The notes: generated from the sequence alone by a model not told the origin. Shown: positions 35,738 to 44,920, numbered from the stretch's first letter. The stretch is 64,000 bases of DNA from Eleftheria terrae (GCF_030419005.1 NZ_CP106951.1:1302001-1366000); one strand, 5' to 3'. Program-made: numbers and translations.

Positions 35738-37666
35738 ATGGCTACTGCACGCAATCGTCGCAAGCGCTGGAGTCTCGCCATCCTGGCGGTGACGGCCGCC
35801 GCGCTGGCCGTGGCCACCGCTTATCGCCACGAACTGCTGGACGGGGTGCCCCTGCACTGGCGTACCGACGCCCGGGCGCTGCTGACCGGCATCTCGGTGC
35901 AGCACGACCTGCGCCTGCGCATGCGCGACGGCACCGAACTGGCCAGCTCGCTCTACCTGCCGCGTGCGGGCAAGGAACCGCGCGGCACGGTCCTGGTGCG
36001 ACTGCCTTACGACCGGCTCGCTTATGCCGAAGGCCTCAATGCCGGCCTGTTCTTCGCCCGTCACGGCTATGCGGTGCTGGTGCAGGACCTGCGCGGCACC
36101 GGCGCCTCGGGCGGCGAGCTGCTGCCCTGGCAGCACGCCATGGAGGACGGCGTGGACACCCTCGACTGGATCGTCCGGCAGCCGTGGTCCAACGGCAAGG
36201 TCGGCAGCTACGGCTGCTCGGCCCTGGGCGAAGTGCAGCTGGCGCTCGCCCGCGCCCGCCATCCCGCCCACCGCGCCATGATCCCGATGGGCGCCGGCGG
36301 CATGCTTGGCTCGCTCGGTGGCGACCATCCACACTACGGCTGGTTCGAGGGCGGCGTGTTCGCGCTGGCCAGCGGCTTCGGGTGGTTCCTGGACCACGGC
36401 GCCAGCTCCTCCGAGGTGCCGCCCCCCGCCGCACTCGACCGCCTGCAGGCCCTCGAAGGGTTGCCGGTGGCCGAGCTGCTGAAGCGCCACCGCCCGGGCC
36501 CCAACGCCTACGATTGGTTCATGACGACCCCTTTGCTGGACCCGCGCTGGCGCGAGCTGGGCTACGTCGATGAGACGGACCGCTTCAGCACGCCCGCGCT
36601 GGTCATCAACAGCTGGGGCGACCAGACCGTCGAGGAAACGCTGCTGATGGCCGAGCATGCGCGCCGCCAGGCCGCGGTCAGCGTGCCGCAGCATGTGGTG
36701 ATCGCGCCCGGCAACCATTGCAACTTCGAGGAAAACGCGGCCCAGGGCCGCTACGGCGAACTGGAGATTCCCAACGCCGAGCAGCCCTACCGGGAGTGGT
36801 ACCTGAAGTGGTTCGACCATTGGCTGCTGGGCAAGGGTGACGGCCTCGCGCAGATGCCGCCCTACCTCTACTACATGCTGGGCGAGGGGGGCTGGCACAC
36901 CGCTGACGCCTGGCCACCCCCCCAGGCCCGGCCGCAGCGCTGGTACCTGGGCGGCAAGGGCCGGGCCAACGGCAGCATGGGTGATGGCGCCGGCACGCTG
37001 GCACCCGGCCGTGCGCCGGAGATCGCCGGGGCCGACAGCTACGTCTACGACCCGGACAACCCGGTGCCATCGGTCGGCGGGGCGATCTGCTGCACCGGGG
37101 ATCCGGCGCAGCGCCCGGGGCCCGCCGACCAGCGGCCGATCGAAAGGCGCGAGGATGTGCTGCTCTACACGTCCGAGCCGCTGGAAGCGCCGCTGCAGAT
37201 CGCGGGCCGGCTGAAGGCGCAGCTTCATATCGCGTCCAGCGCGCCGGACACCGATTTCATCGCCCGCCTGGTCCATGTGTGGCCCGACGGCCGGGCGACC
37301 ACCATCCAGGAGGGCGTGCTGCGCGCCCGCTACCGGGACGGCTACGCATCGCCGCATCCGCTGCCTCGCGACGAGCCGCAGCAGATCAGCATCGACATGC
37401 GCTCCATCGCCTACCGGCTGCCCGCCGGTCATCGCCTGCGGCTGCACATCACCAGCAGCAGCTTCCCCCGGCTGGAGCGCAACCGCAACACCGGCCGGGC
37501 CAACCTGAACGAGGTCGGCGTCCTGCTGGCTCGCAACCAGGTCTTCCATGGCGGGGAACGGGCGTCCTACATCGAGCTGCCCATCCTGCCGGAGGATCCG
37601 GACGCCGCTGCGGCCGTGCCCGGCACTTCTCGCGCCGGCGACGCCAAAAAAAATGAGCGACCGTAG
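35738..37666 (+). CDS. CocE/NonD-family hydrolase with N-terminal membrane anchor
   Basis: A 642-residue enzyme of the cocaine-esterase/X-Pro dipeptidyl-peptidase family. A basic N-terminus and hydrophobic stretch (residues ~11-30) form a signal anchor. The catalytic domain shows the nucleophile elbow G-C-S-A-L-G (Ser161), the acid region W-G-D-Q-T-V-E-E and the His in A-P-G-N-H-C-N-F. The C-terminal jelly-roll domain of the family is present (~residues 430-620). Known members cleave esters or N-terminal acyl groups; the natural substrate here is unknown. The last codons overlap a terminator that serves the opposite strand. Confidence 0.87.
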   Translation: MATARNRRKRWSLAILAVTAAALAVATAYRHELLDGVPLHWRTDARALLTGISVQHDLRLRMRDGTELASSLYLPRAGKEPRGTVLVRLPYDRLAYAEGLNAGLFFARHGYAVLVQDLRGTGASGGELLPWQHAMEDGVDTLDWIVRQPWSNGKVGSYGCSALGEVQLALARARHPAHRAMIPMGAGGMLGSLGGDHPHYGWFEGGVFALASGFGWFLDHGASSSEVPPPAALDRLQALEGLPVAELLKRHRPGPNAYDWFMTTPLLDPRWRELGYVDETDRFSTPALVINSWGDQTVEETLLMAEHARRQAAVSVPQHVVIAPGNHCNFEENAAQGRYGELEIPNAEQPYREWYLKWFDHWLLGKGDGLAQMPPYLYYMLGEGGWHTADAWPPPQARPQRWYLGGKGRANGSMGDGAGTLAPGRAPEIAGADSYVYDPDNPVPSVGGAICCTGDPAQRPGPADQRPIERREDVLLYTSEPLEAPLQIAGRLKAQLHIASSAPDTDFIARLVHVWPDGRATTIQEGVLRARYRDGYASPHPLPRDEPQQISIDMRSIAYRLPAGHRLRLHITSSSFPRLERNRNTGRANLNEVGVLLARNQVFHGGERASYIELPILPEDPDAAAAVPGTSRAGDAKKNERP

Positions 37667-37674
37667 TCGCTCAT
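37645..37674 (-). terminator. Intrinsic terminator for the beta-helix lipoprotein gene (copy 2)
   Basis: Read on the minus strand, a perfect 9-bp stem (37674-37666 with 37661-37653, 4-nt loop) is followed by a run of eight T. It lies 132 bp after the stop at 37806, in the correct orientation. It is embedded in the last codons and stop of the convergent CocE-like gene. Confidence 0.88.
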
Positions 37675-37805
37675 GATCATCACCTGCCAGGGGCAGGCGG
37701 CCCCGCCCGGGCGGTCGGCGGCACTTGGCCGCCAGGCGCCCGGCGGGTCGCCGCCGGGCGTTGTCCGGGCTGCAGGTGGCAGGGCCAGCGCCCTGCCCGC
37801 CCGCA

Positions 37806-39602
37806 TCAGCGTTCCACTGCGCCGAGGTCCATCGCCGCGCCCTTCACCGTGCGGGTGGTGGGCAGCGCGCTGCCGTCCAGCTGTGCTTGCACCGGGAAGC
37901 CGGTCGGCGCCACCGGCGCGCCCTTGGCGGCATCCACCAGCTTGCTGCCGGCCAGCGGCACGAAGGTCTTGAGATCGATCGGCGTGCCGGTACCGGTGAT
38001 CAGGTTCGACGCGCCGTTGAGCTTGCCACCCACGGTGTGCCACGGGCCGGCATCGCTCCAGCGGGCATCGATCCAGTTGCGGTACAGGTTCACGATGCCG
38101 CCCGCCTTCGACGGATCGGCGTACGCGCCTTCGTTGTCCTGCTTCTCGCGCATCCGGGGGTAGTCGACCGTGGGCGCGAAGCTGAACACGTTGTCCCACA
38201 CCTCGGCCTTCTCGTCGATGGTCGAGAGCTGGAAGATCACCGCATAGCCGTTGCCGCCGATGTGCACCGTGTTGTTGAAGAAGTACAGCGTCCCCTTGCG
38301 GTAGCTGGCTTCATTGCCGCCATGGTCGCCACCGTAGTGGATGGTGGTGCCCTGCGTGCCGTCCTTGGTGATCTGGTTGCCGTAGACGTAGGTCTTGCGA
38401 TAGCTCGGATCGGCCTTGACAGCCTGGAAGTAGTCCTCGGCTTCCACCAGGTCGATCGAGTGGGCGCCACCCTCGAGCCGGTTGTAGCGGATCACGGCGC
38501 CGGCCGACCGGTCCTTGATCTGGTTGCCATAGGCGCCGCTGCGCAGCGGACCATAGTGGTTGAACTCGTACACCACCCCCACGCTCTGGATGTAGGTGTT
38601 GTGCACCAGCTCGACCCCGGCCACGCCGTTGCCGTGCATGTAGTTGCCGGCAATGCGCAGGTTGCGGGTCACGGCGAAGTCGCCGTCTTCCTTGGAGTTA
38701 CTGAAGATGGCGTGGGTGCAGTCGTCGATCTCGTTGTCGGCGATCACCACGTTGTGGCCGCGCTCGACCCAGATGCAGGCACCGAACTCCACATAGTTGC
38801 GGCGCTGGCCGTTGCTGTCGGTGAACTGGTTCTTCGGATGCGCGCCGCGGATGTGCAGGCCATCGATCTGGACGAACTTGGGATACGCCTCCCACGCCTC
38901 GGTCTGCAGACGGTTGACGACGATCACCGAGCGCGACTCATGCAGCTCATGGCCATAGGCCAGACCACGGCGGGCCACCGCGTCCTTGCCGTCGATGATG
39001 GGGCGCTCGCCGCTGGCGCTCGGCACGCCGCAGACACGCACCGGTGCGTCGGCGCGGCCCTGCGCGGCCAGCAGCACCTTGCCACGGTAGGGAGTGGCGC
39101 GATGGAAGATGCGCACGGTGTCGCCGGCGGCCAGCTTGTCCCAGGGCACCTGGTCAAGTTCCTTCAGCTGGTTCGCGCCGGTGCCGACCTGGTAGTCCTT
39201 GCCCTTGCCGGACGGCTGGCAGGCCTTCAGCGCCAGCTGCTCGGGAGCGGGGGCAGGAGCGGGATTCGGCGTGGGCGTGGGTGCAGGCGGCGTCGGTGCA
39301 GGAGGAGTCGGAGCGGGCGGCGTCGGCGCAGGCGGCGTCGGTGCGGGCGGCGTGGGGGCCGGTGGCGTCGGCGCGGGCGGCGTGGGGGCCGCCGGCTTGC
39401 GGACCCAGGTGTTGCCGTCCCAGTACCAGCGACGACCCATGGCGTCTTCGCGCTCCTGGCCTTCGGACGCATTGGCGGAGGACAGCGCCTCGTCCGTGGA
39501 AGCATCGCTTCCGCCCCCGCCACAGGCGGACAGGACGGCGCAAGAGGCGAACAGGTGAGCAGCCCAGGCAAGGCGGGCGCGTTTGGTCAGATCTTTATTC
39601 AC
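37806..39602 (-). CDS. Secreted right-handed parallel beta-helix lipoprotein with Pro-rich spacer (copy 2)
   Basis: A 598-residue predicted lipoprotein with lipobox L-S-A-C-G-G-G-G. It is followed by a short region with R-R-W-Y-W-D-G-N-T-W, then about eight APTPP repeats, then the same beta-helix domain as copy 1 (20546-22375), nearly identical over long stretches. GTG 39602 gives a normal signal peptide; ATG 39626 would add eight residues and cannot be excluded. It is probably anchored in the outer membrane with the helix presented beyond the spacer. Function unknown; polysaccharide binding or cleavage is inferred from the fold and the EPS neighbourhood. A clear terminator follows. Confidence 0.82.
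   Translation of the reverse strand: MNKDLTKRARLAWAAHLFASCAVLSACGGGGSDASTDEALSSANASEGQEREDAMGRRWYWDGNTWVRKPAAPTPPAPTPPAPTPPAPTPPAPTPPAPTPPAPTPPAPTPTPNPAPAPAPEQLALKACQPSGKGKDYQVGTGANQLKELDQVPWDKLAAGDTVRIFHRATPYRGKVLLAAQGRADAPVRVCGVPSASGERPIIDGKDAVARRGLAYGHELHESRSVIVVNRLQTEAWEAYPKFVQIDGLHIRGAHPKNQFTDSNGQRRNYVEFGACIWVERGHNVVIADNEIDDCTHAIFSNSKEDGDFAVTRNLRIAGNYMHGNGVAGVELVHNTYIQSVGVVYEFNHYGPLRSGAYGNQIKDRSAGAVIRYNRLEGGAHSIDLVEAEDYFQAVKADPSYRKTYVYGNQITKDGTQGTTIHYGGDHGGNEASYRKGTLYFFNNTVHIGGNGYAVIFQLSTIDEKAEVWDNVFSFAPTVDYPRMREKQDNEGAYADPSKAGGIVNLYRNWIDARWSDAGPWHTVGGKLNGASNLITGTGTPIDLKTFVPLAGSKLVDAAKGAPVAPTGFPVQAQLDGSALPTTRTVKGAAMDLGAVER
38200..38333 (-). repeat. 134-bp perfect direct repeat, copy B
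   Basis: Identical to 20943-21076 in the same orientation, offset by 17257 bp. It lies within the beta-helix domain of the second lipoprotein gene. Confidence 0.88.
39270..39394 (-). repeat. 15-bp tandem repeats encoding a Pro-rich spacer
   Basis: About eight imperfect 15-bp units encode A-P-T-P-P pentapeptides after the lipobox of copy 2. Copy 1 has a longer, more irregular version at roughly 21990-22230. Confidence 0.8.
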
Positions 39603-40167
39603 GGCGAAACCCCAATGACCCCACATATCGGCCGGCGTCCTGGGGCAGCGGGCGCTGCCTCGATCCGTCGGCCTATTCCAGTGCCAGGGGCTCACCGCGT
39701 GGGAGCGGGTCGGCCACCTCTTGTATTGGCGCTGGTCCTGTGTCCGCCGCGAATGTCCGGCGGGTACTCCTTTGAATGCGGCGGAATGCTAGGTGGGGCT
39801 TAGGGCTCTTCTGTAAGCGAAGTAACGCTCCCGTAACGACATGTGCTTGCCGCGGCAAGTGTTCACCCTCGCTGCAAAGGGCCTGGGGCGGCCGCATCGC
39901 CAGCTATACCGAAACCTAGGGTTCTCCTGGAGGCAGGCACAGCCGATGCGCTAGCCGCCTCCAGGGGTTACAAAGTGGCGCGAGTTCGTGGAAATGTGTC
40001 CCACGCAACTCGATGTGTGAAGCAGTTCACGTTTCTGACGGTCTGACCGCAGGAAATTGGCATTCCCCCGGTTTCTCGTCAGCCGGCAGCGACAAAGCCA
40101 AGCGGCGTGTCAAACCACCGCAGCCGGTCGCGGCTGCACAAAGGGCGCCGCCGGGCGGCGCCGCTGG
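39603..40167. other. ~565-bp intergenic region, lower GC, candidate regulatory zone
   Basis: It is the least GC-rich stretch of the window and has no supported gene. Direct repeats GTAACG at 39822-39827 and 39833-39838 are 11 bp apart, about one helical turn. A perfect 14-bp palindrome CTTGCCGCGGCAAG lies at 39846-39859. The region should carry the promoter of the lipoprotein gene and the end of the export operon. A T-tailed terminator for the latter was not found. Confidence 0.5.
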
Positions 40168-42252
40168 TCACGACCGCAGGCTGGCCTGCGGGTGAATGGC
40201 AGCGTCTTCCTGCCACAGCCAGGCACTGAGGTGCTCCGCCATGCGGGCGGCGGGGCCGCCGTCCCAGTAACCGGCCTCCTCCTGCCGCGGGCGGGTGCGA
40301 GCGGCCGCCTCGCCCACCAGGGCCAGGGCGCGCTGCACCTCGTGCACCGCACCGGCCTCGCCGAACTCGGCCGGATGGCCGGCGGCAACCAGGCGCACCA
40401 CCGGGACGCCCAGCGCGCGCGCCTCCTCGGCCAGGTCGGCATCGCCGCCGGCCAGCAGGCAGTTGGCGCGTTGCAGCAGGCCCAGGCGTTCCAGGTAGCC
40501 GAGCCCGCTCAGCGCATCGATCTTGCTGTTCTTGATCCAGCGTCCCAGGCCCACCCGCTCGAGCGCCGAGCGGGTCTCGTCCTGCATGGGCCAGATCACG
40601 CGCAGGTCCGGCGGCATCGCGACAAAGCCGGACACCAGGTCGCTCAGGACTTCAACCCGGGTCGATTCCGGCTCGAACTGCAAGGTGACCAACACATAGC
40701 CGTCTTGCGGCTTGAGGCCGCGGGCTGCAGCGGTCTCGCGCTGCAGCGTTGCCTCCGCCTCGGCAGCTGCCGGCACCGCCAGGTGCAGCAGGTTGAGCAT
40801 CAGGTTGCCGAAGCAGTGCACCCGGTCGGCAGGAATGCCTTCCCGGTAGAGGGTGTAGTGCGTGCTCAGCTCGTTGGTGTAGAGGGCGGTGGCCAGGCGG
40901 TCCAGCAGGATGGCATTGCTGTCGGCGCCAAAAGGATCGCCGCTGCGCCTGCCTGCCTCGGCGCGCACCACCGGCACGCCGGCCTTGTGCGCCGCCAGGC
41001 TGCAGGCGAGCACATCGTCATTGCTGCCGATGGCCATCACCGCGGCGGGCTGCAGCTCCAGCAACAGCTGGTCGAAGGCAGCCAGGACCTGCGTTGCGCG
41101 AGGACCGAAGCGCTCACCCCGGGCCTGCAGGTGGACGTCCAGCGCCGGCCGCGGCAAGACCTCGGCCAGCTCACCGGGCAGGCGCACGTCGGCCTGCAGA
41201 CCGCCATTGAAAGTCACGACCGCCGGCAGCTCGGGCTGCCTGGCACTTTCGGACGCGAAGGCGCAGGCCTTCATGTAGCTGGCCGGTGAGTCGACCAGGC
41301 AGACGATCGGCCGCTGCAGGGACACGCCGGCCACATGCAGCTCGCGGACCGCTTCGGCGGGCAAGGCAGGCAGCGGATCATCACCGGCCCCGGACTCGGC
41401 CGCCGCCGGCTTGGAAACCGCCGCGACCAGCGTCGTCTCGCCGACCTCGCCCCGCATTTCGCGGGCCGTCTGCATCACGAGCGTGGCGCTGACCTCGTCG
41501 CTGTTGCCGAGGTACGCCCCGAGCAGCAGGCGGTTGCACAGCAGGTTGATGCGACGCGGGATACCGCCGGTCCAGCGGTGGATTTCCTCGAAGGCCGCGT
41601 CATCGAACGAGGGACGGTCCTGCCAGCCGACACGGCGCAGGCGGTGCTCGACATAGGCCCGGGTCTCGACCACGTCAAGCGGGCCCAGGTGGCAGGACGC
41701 GATCACCCGCTGGCGGAACTGCTCCATCGCGCGCGATTCGAGCAGCTTGCGCAGCTCCGGCTGCCCGACCAGGAAGCTCTGCAGCAGCGCATGGTGCTCC
41801 AGCTGGAAGTTCGACAGCATGCGCAGTTCTTCGATCGCCTCCAGGCTGAGGTTCTGGGCTTCGTCCACCACCAGCAAGGCGCGCCGGCCGCTGGCCGCCA
41901 CCGCGGTGAGGAAAGCCTCCAGGCTGGCAATCAGCTCGGCCTTCGTCTTGCCGGCCGGCGCAATGCCGAAGGCGGTGCAGATTGCGCGCAGCAGGTCACC
42001 CGATTCGAGCTGGGTGCTGACCACCTGGGCGGCCACGACCTGCTGGCGGTCGAGCCCGCCGAGCAGCGTGCGCACCAGCGTCGTCTTGCCGGCACCGATG
42101 TCACCGGTGACCACGATGAAACCCTCGCCCTGGTAAACGCCGAAACGAAGGTAGGCCAGCGCGCTGGCATGGCCGCGGCTGTCGAAATAGAACGACGGGT
42201 CCGGGTTGAGCTGGAAGGGCGCGCCTGAAAAGCCGAAGTGCGATTCGTACAT
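40168..42252 (-). CDS. ExeA-like ATPase fused to a WecB (UDP-GlcNAc 2-epimerase)-like domain
   Basis: A 694-residue two-domain protein. Residues 1-~270 are the exosortase-A-associated AAA ATPase type: Walker A G-D-I-G-A-G-K-T-T (50-58), Walker B L-L-V-V-D-E (126-131), and G-G-I-P-R-R-I-N at ~229. Residues ~314-670 follow the non-hydrolysing UDP-GlcNAc 2-epimerase fold: V-P-V-V-R-A-E-A-G-R-R-S, a Y-R-E-G-I...F-G-N stretch, and E-E-A...G-V-P-V. Key epimerase positions are altered: the usual P-E-E before N-R is F-G-A-D-S-N, and the H-R motif after L-V-T reads L-Q-F-E. In related loci these are two separate genes (from memory). The epimerase half may be regulatory or structural. Confidence 0.83.
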   Translation of the reverse strand: MYESHFGFSGAPFQLNPDPSFYFDSRGHASALAYLRFGVYQGEGFIVVTGDIGAGKTTLVRTLLGGLDRQQVVAAQVVSTQLESGDLLRAICTAFGIAPAGKTKAELIASLEAFLTAVAASGRRALLVVDEAQNLSLEAIEELRMLSNFQLEHHALLQSFLVGQPELRKLLESRAMEQFRQRVIASCHLGPLDVVETRAYVEHRLRRVGWQDRPSFDDAAFEEIHRWTGGIPRRINLLCNRLLLGAYLGNSDEVSATLVMQTAREMRGEVGETTLVAAVSKPAAAESGAGDDPLPALPAEAVRELHVAGVSLQRPIVCLVDSPASYMKACAFASESARQPELPAVVTFNGGLQADVRLPGELAEVLPRPALDVHLQARGERFGPRATQVLAAFDQLLLELQPAAVMAIGSNDDVLACSLAAHKAGVPVVRAEAGRRSGDPFGADSNAILLDRLATALYTNELSTHYTLYREGIPADRVHCFGNLMLNLLHLAVPAAAEAEATLQRETAAARGLKPQDGYVLVTLQFEPESTRVEVLSDLVSGFVAMPPDLRVIWPMQDETRSALERVGLGRWIKNSKIDALSGLGYLERLGLLQRANCLLAGGDADLAEEARALGVPVVRLVAAGHPAEFGEAGAVHEVQRALALVGEAAARTRPRQEEAGYWDGGPAARMAEHLSAWLWQEDAAIHPQASLRS

Positions 42253-42260
42253 GAGGTTTC

Positions 42261-43814
42261 TCAGAAGCGGTGGCCCAGGCCGACAAAGCCGGCGGATTCC
42301 TGAGCTGAGCCGGTCACGCTGGAGTCGAGCAGCGCACGGCGCAGGCCGACGCTGACCTGGGTCTGCGGCGACAGATTGTGGTGCAAACCTGCACGCAGCA
42401 CTTTCTCATGGCTGCGCGAGCCTTCCAGCAAGCCCTGCCCCACCACCCGTGCCCAGGACAAGCCGAGGTCGGCCTGTGTGGTGGCGCTCAGGCGGCGGTT
42501 CAGGTTGAACGCGATGCCGCGCTGTTCGTTGTCCGCGCTGCCGCCGCCCAGGTCGGCCAGGGGGTCGTCGGCCCGCCGCAGCCGTTCGAGCTTGCGAACG
42601 TACAGGGTGGCAGTGAGCGTCGTACGCCGCCCCAGCAGGGCCAGGCTGGCAGAGGTGTCCTGCTCCAGCTGTGCATAGTTCGAGAACAGCTCCACCGGGC
42701 GCAACAGCTGGGCCGGCAGGCCCAGGCGGGCGATCATGTCCTGCACCAGCTGGCGCCGCTGCACAGGATCGGGGTGCCGCGTGGTCAGGATGGCATCCAG
42801 CAGGGATGCGGTGTCGCCGCCACTGCTGCCCAGCCGCTGGGACGTGCTGAGGGCCACCGGCTGGCGGCTGGCGCGCACGGTGAGGGCGACAAAGGGCGAG
42901 CGGTGCTGCCATTGCAGGTTCCAGCCGGTGCCCATGAAGCGACGCTCCACCGCAGCCTGCAGCTCGGTGCGCTCGGTGGGCGACCATTGCAGCCGGGCAC
43001 CGTAGATGGCGTCGCTCTCGTCGGTGCCCAGGAAGGCGCTGCGCTCATGGCCGGCGACCAGGCTCAGCACCAGCTCCGGGTCCACCGCATAGCTGGCCAC
43101 CAGGCGGATCGCCTCGAGCTCGAGCGCGGAGATGCTGTCGCCGCCATAGGAAGCATCGTCGCGGGAATACTCCACCGATCCACCAAAGGGCAGCGGCTGC
43201 CGGCTGAGGCGGACCAGCTGCTGTTGCTGGTAGACGCGGTCGCCCCCGGCGCTGGTGGCGCTGTCGTCACCGCTGCGCCGGGTCCAGGCGTGTTCGCTGC
43301 GTGCCAGCAGCGCCAAGGTGGGCGATAGCCGCCGGTCGATGGCAGGCGCCACCCGCAGCCGCTTGGTGGTGGCCTGGTTCAGCGAAGAGCCTGCCTCGGG
43401 CTGGCCGGCGAAGGCGTCGGAAGCGCTTTGCTCGACGGCGGCATTGGCGTCAAGCCGCAGCCACTGCTCCACCGGCTGCGACTCCAGCGATAGGCGGGCA
43501 TTCGGCAGCAGCCGGTCGGCCAGCGTGCCGCGTGCGTAGTGCACCGCATTGGCGCCCACCTCGCCCGAGAGCTTCAGCCGCGCACCGTCGCGCTGCAGCC
43601 GCAAGCGTGGTGCGACGTCGAGCAGCACATCGCCATGGGCCTTGCCACTCTGGCCATAGGTGCTGTTGCTGGTGGCCGTGAGGGTCGTCGTCACATCGGC
43701 CTCAGCCCGCAACGGCTGCGCGCCGGCCGGCGTCGCCGCCAGGCAGCACATGGCCAGTTGCAGGGACCGCGTGAGGCGCAGCAAGGGAAAGCAAGGGCGG
43801 TGCGCACCAGGCAT
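42261..43814 (-). CDS. PEP-CTERM/exosortase-A system-associated outer-membrane beta-barrel protein
   Basis: A 517-residue protein with a signal peptide (C-C-L-A-A-T-P-A-G-A) and a long series of alternating hydrophobic beta-strands ending in a C-terminal Phe (G-F-V-G-L-G-H-R-F), the outer-membrane barrel signature. It lies 14 bp after the tyrosine kinase gene, where the uncharacterised PEP-CTERM-associated barrel (TIGR03016-like) is usually found. It probably forms part of the EPS secretion path. ATG 43814 is taken as start; the long frame upstream overlaps the kinase gene and is not real. Confidence 0.83.
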   Translation of the reverse strand: MPGAHRPCFPLLRLTRSLQLAMCCLAATPAGAQPLRAEADVTTTLTATSNSTYGQSGKAHGDVLLDVAPRLRLQRDGARLKLSGEVGANAVHYARGTLADRLLPNARLSLESQPVEQWLRLDANAAVEQSASDAFAGQPEAGSSLNQATTKRLRVAPAIDRRLSPTLALLARSEHAWTRRSGDDSATSAGGDRVYQQQQLVRLSRQPLPFGGSVEYSRDDASYGGDSISALELEAIRLVASYAVDPELVLSLVAGHERSAFLGTDESDAIYGARLQWSPTERTELQAAVERRFMGTGWNLQWQHRSPFVALTVRASRQPVALSTSQRLGSSGGDTASLLDAILTTRHPDPVQRRQLVQDMIARLGLPAQLLRPVELFSNYAQLEQDTSASLALLGRRTTLTATLYVRKLERLRRADDPLADLGGGSADNEQRGIAFNLNRRLSATTQADLGLSWARVVGQGLLEGSRSHEKVLRAGLHHNLSPQTQVSVGLRRALLDSSVTGSAQESAGFVGLGHRF

Positions 43815-43828
43815 GCGTCGTCCCCGGC

Positions 43829-44920
43829 TCAGTAGCCGTAACGGGCGACCGAAGCCGGACCGCGCGTCTTGTTCAGCACCGACATCACCACCGGGCAGCT
43901 TTCCACCGCCGCATACGCTTCGGTGGCGGCCGCACGGGTCGTGCGGCCCGCCTCGACCACCATAACCACCTGCCCCACCCGGGTGGCCAGCACCCGGGAT
44001 TCGGTGGTCGGCAGCAGCGGCGGCGCGTCGAAGATCACGATGCGGTCGGCATAGCGTGTGGCCAGTTCGTCGAGCAGACGTTCCATCGCACTGCTGGCCA
44101 GCAGTTCGTTCGAGTTGATGCCCGGCGCGCCGGTCGGCAGCACCGACAGCTTGGGCACGTTGGTGCGCAGCAGCACTTCGGACAGGTCGAGCCCGGGGTT
44201 CTTGAGCACGTCCAGCAGCCCGCGGTCGACGCCCAGGCCGAGCCGGCTCATCACGGCCGGTCGGACGACGTCGGCATCGACGAGCAGCACGGTCTTGTCG
44301 ACCTCCATCGCGATGCTCAGCGCCAGGTTGATGGCGCAAAAGCTCTTGCCTTCGCCAGGCATCGCGCTTGTCACCAGGATCAGGTTGGGGCGGTGCAGCG
44401 GCGCCGCCGACTGGCCCTGGGCGTTCTTGATCAAGGGGCGCTTGATGACGCGAAACTCGTCGGCCAGTTCGGCCTCCGGTCGGCCCGGCACCAGGTAGCC
44501 GGCACGCGCCAACCGGTCGAGGTCGAGCGCCACGCTGCGCGAGCGGCGCTCGGCGCCCGCGCCGGCATCAGCCGGCGCGTCGATGTGCGGCAAGGCCGGA
44601 AAGCCGGAGCCTGCCAGCGCATCGCCCGGCTCTGCGGCGGGGGATCGGGCTGCCCCGGCGGGCTCGGCGAACGGCACGGCCGGCGGCGCTGACAGCGGCC
44701 TTGCTGTCGCGTGGGCCGGCCCCGCAGCGGGTACAGCAGGCCTCGGCGGCACGGCGACCGGGGCCGGCTCGGCGCCCCCAAGCGGCGGCACCCGCCGCAC
44801 GATGGGCTCGCTCGGCTCCTGCGGATCCCAGCTGCCGAATTCCGAAGGCGCCCAGGGCACCTCCACGCCGGCGCGGCGAAGTTCTTCGAGCCGCTTGGCG
44901 GCCAGTTCGATGATGCTCAT
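43829..44920 (-). CDS. EPS tyrosine autokinase (CpsD/CapB-type, exosortase-A-associated)
   Basis: A 363-residue cytoplasmic BY-kinase lacking a membrane half. A Pro/Ala-rich N-terminal linker (~residues 30-125) leads to the P-loop domain: Walker A S-A-M-P-G-E-G-K-S, Walker A' V-L-L-V-D-A-D-V-V-R-P, and Walker B I-V-I-F-D-A-P-P. The C-terminus ends R-Y-G-Y, a reduced tyrosine cluster for autophosphorylation. Known role: cycling phosphorylation controls chain length with the Wzz-type partner, whose gene lies next to it. ATG 44920 is chosen; a GTG at 44929 is possible. Confidence 0.9.
   Translation of the reverse strand: MSIIELAAKRLEELRRAGVEVPWAPSEFGSWDPQEPSEPIVRRVPPLGGAEPAPVAVPPRPAVPAAGPAHATARPLSAPPAVPFAEPAGAARSPAAEPGDALAGSGFPALPHIDAPADAGAGAERRSRSVALDLDRLARAGYLVPGRPEAELADEFRVIKRPLIKNAQGQSAAPLHRPNLILVTSAMPGEGKSFCAINLALSIAMEVDKTVLLVDADVVRPAVMSRLGLGVDRGLLDVLKNPGLDLSEVLLRTNVPKLSVLPTGAPGINSNELLASSAMERLLDELATRYADRIVIFDAPPLLPTTESRVLATRVGQVVMVVEAGRTTRAAATEAYAAVESCPVVMSVLNKTRGPASVARYGY

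Noticed and set aside
20546..39602. A mobile element or composite transposon flanked by the duplicated lipoprotein genes
   Set aside because: No transposase, integrase or terminal inverted repeats were seen; the duplicates are whole coding genes.
39603..40167. A sigma54 (-24/-12) promoter, expected for PrsK/PrsR-controlled EPS genes
   Set aside because: I searched by eye for GG-N10-GC with TGGCAC/TTGC on both strands here and at 48718-49032 and found no convincing match.
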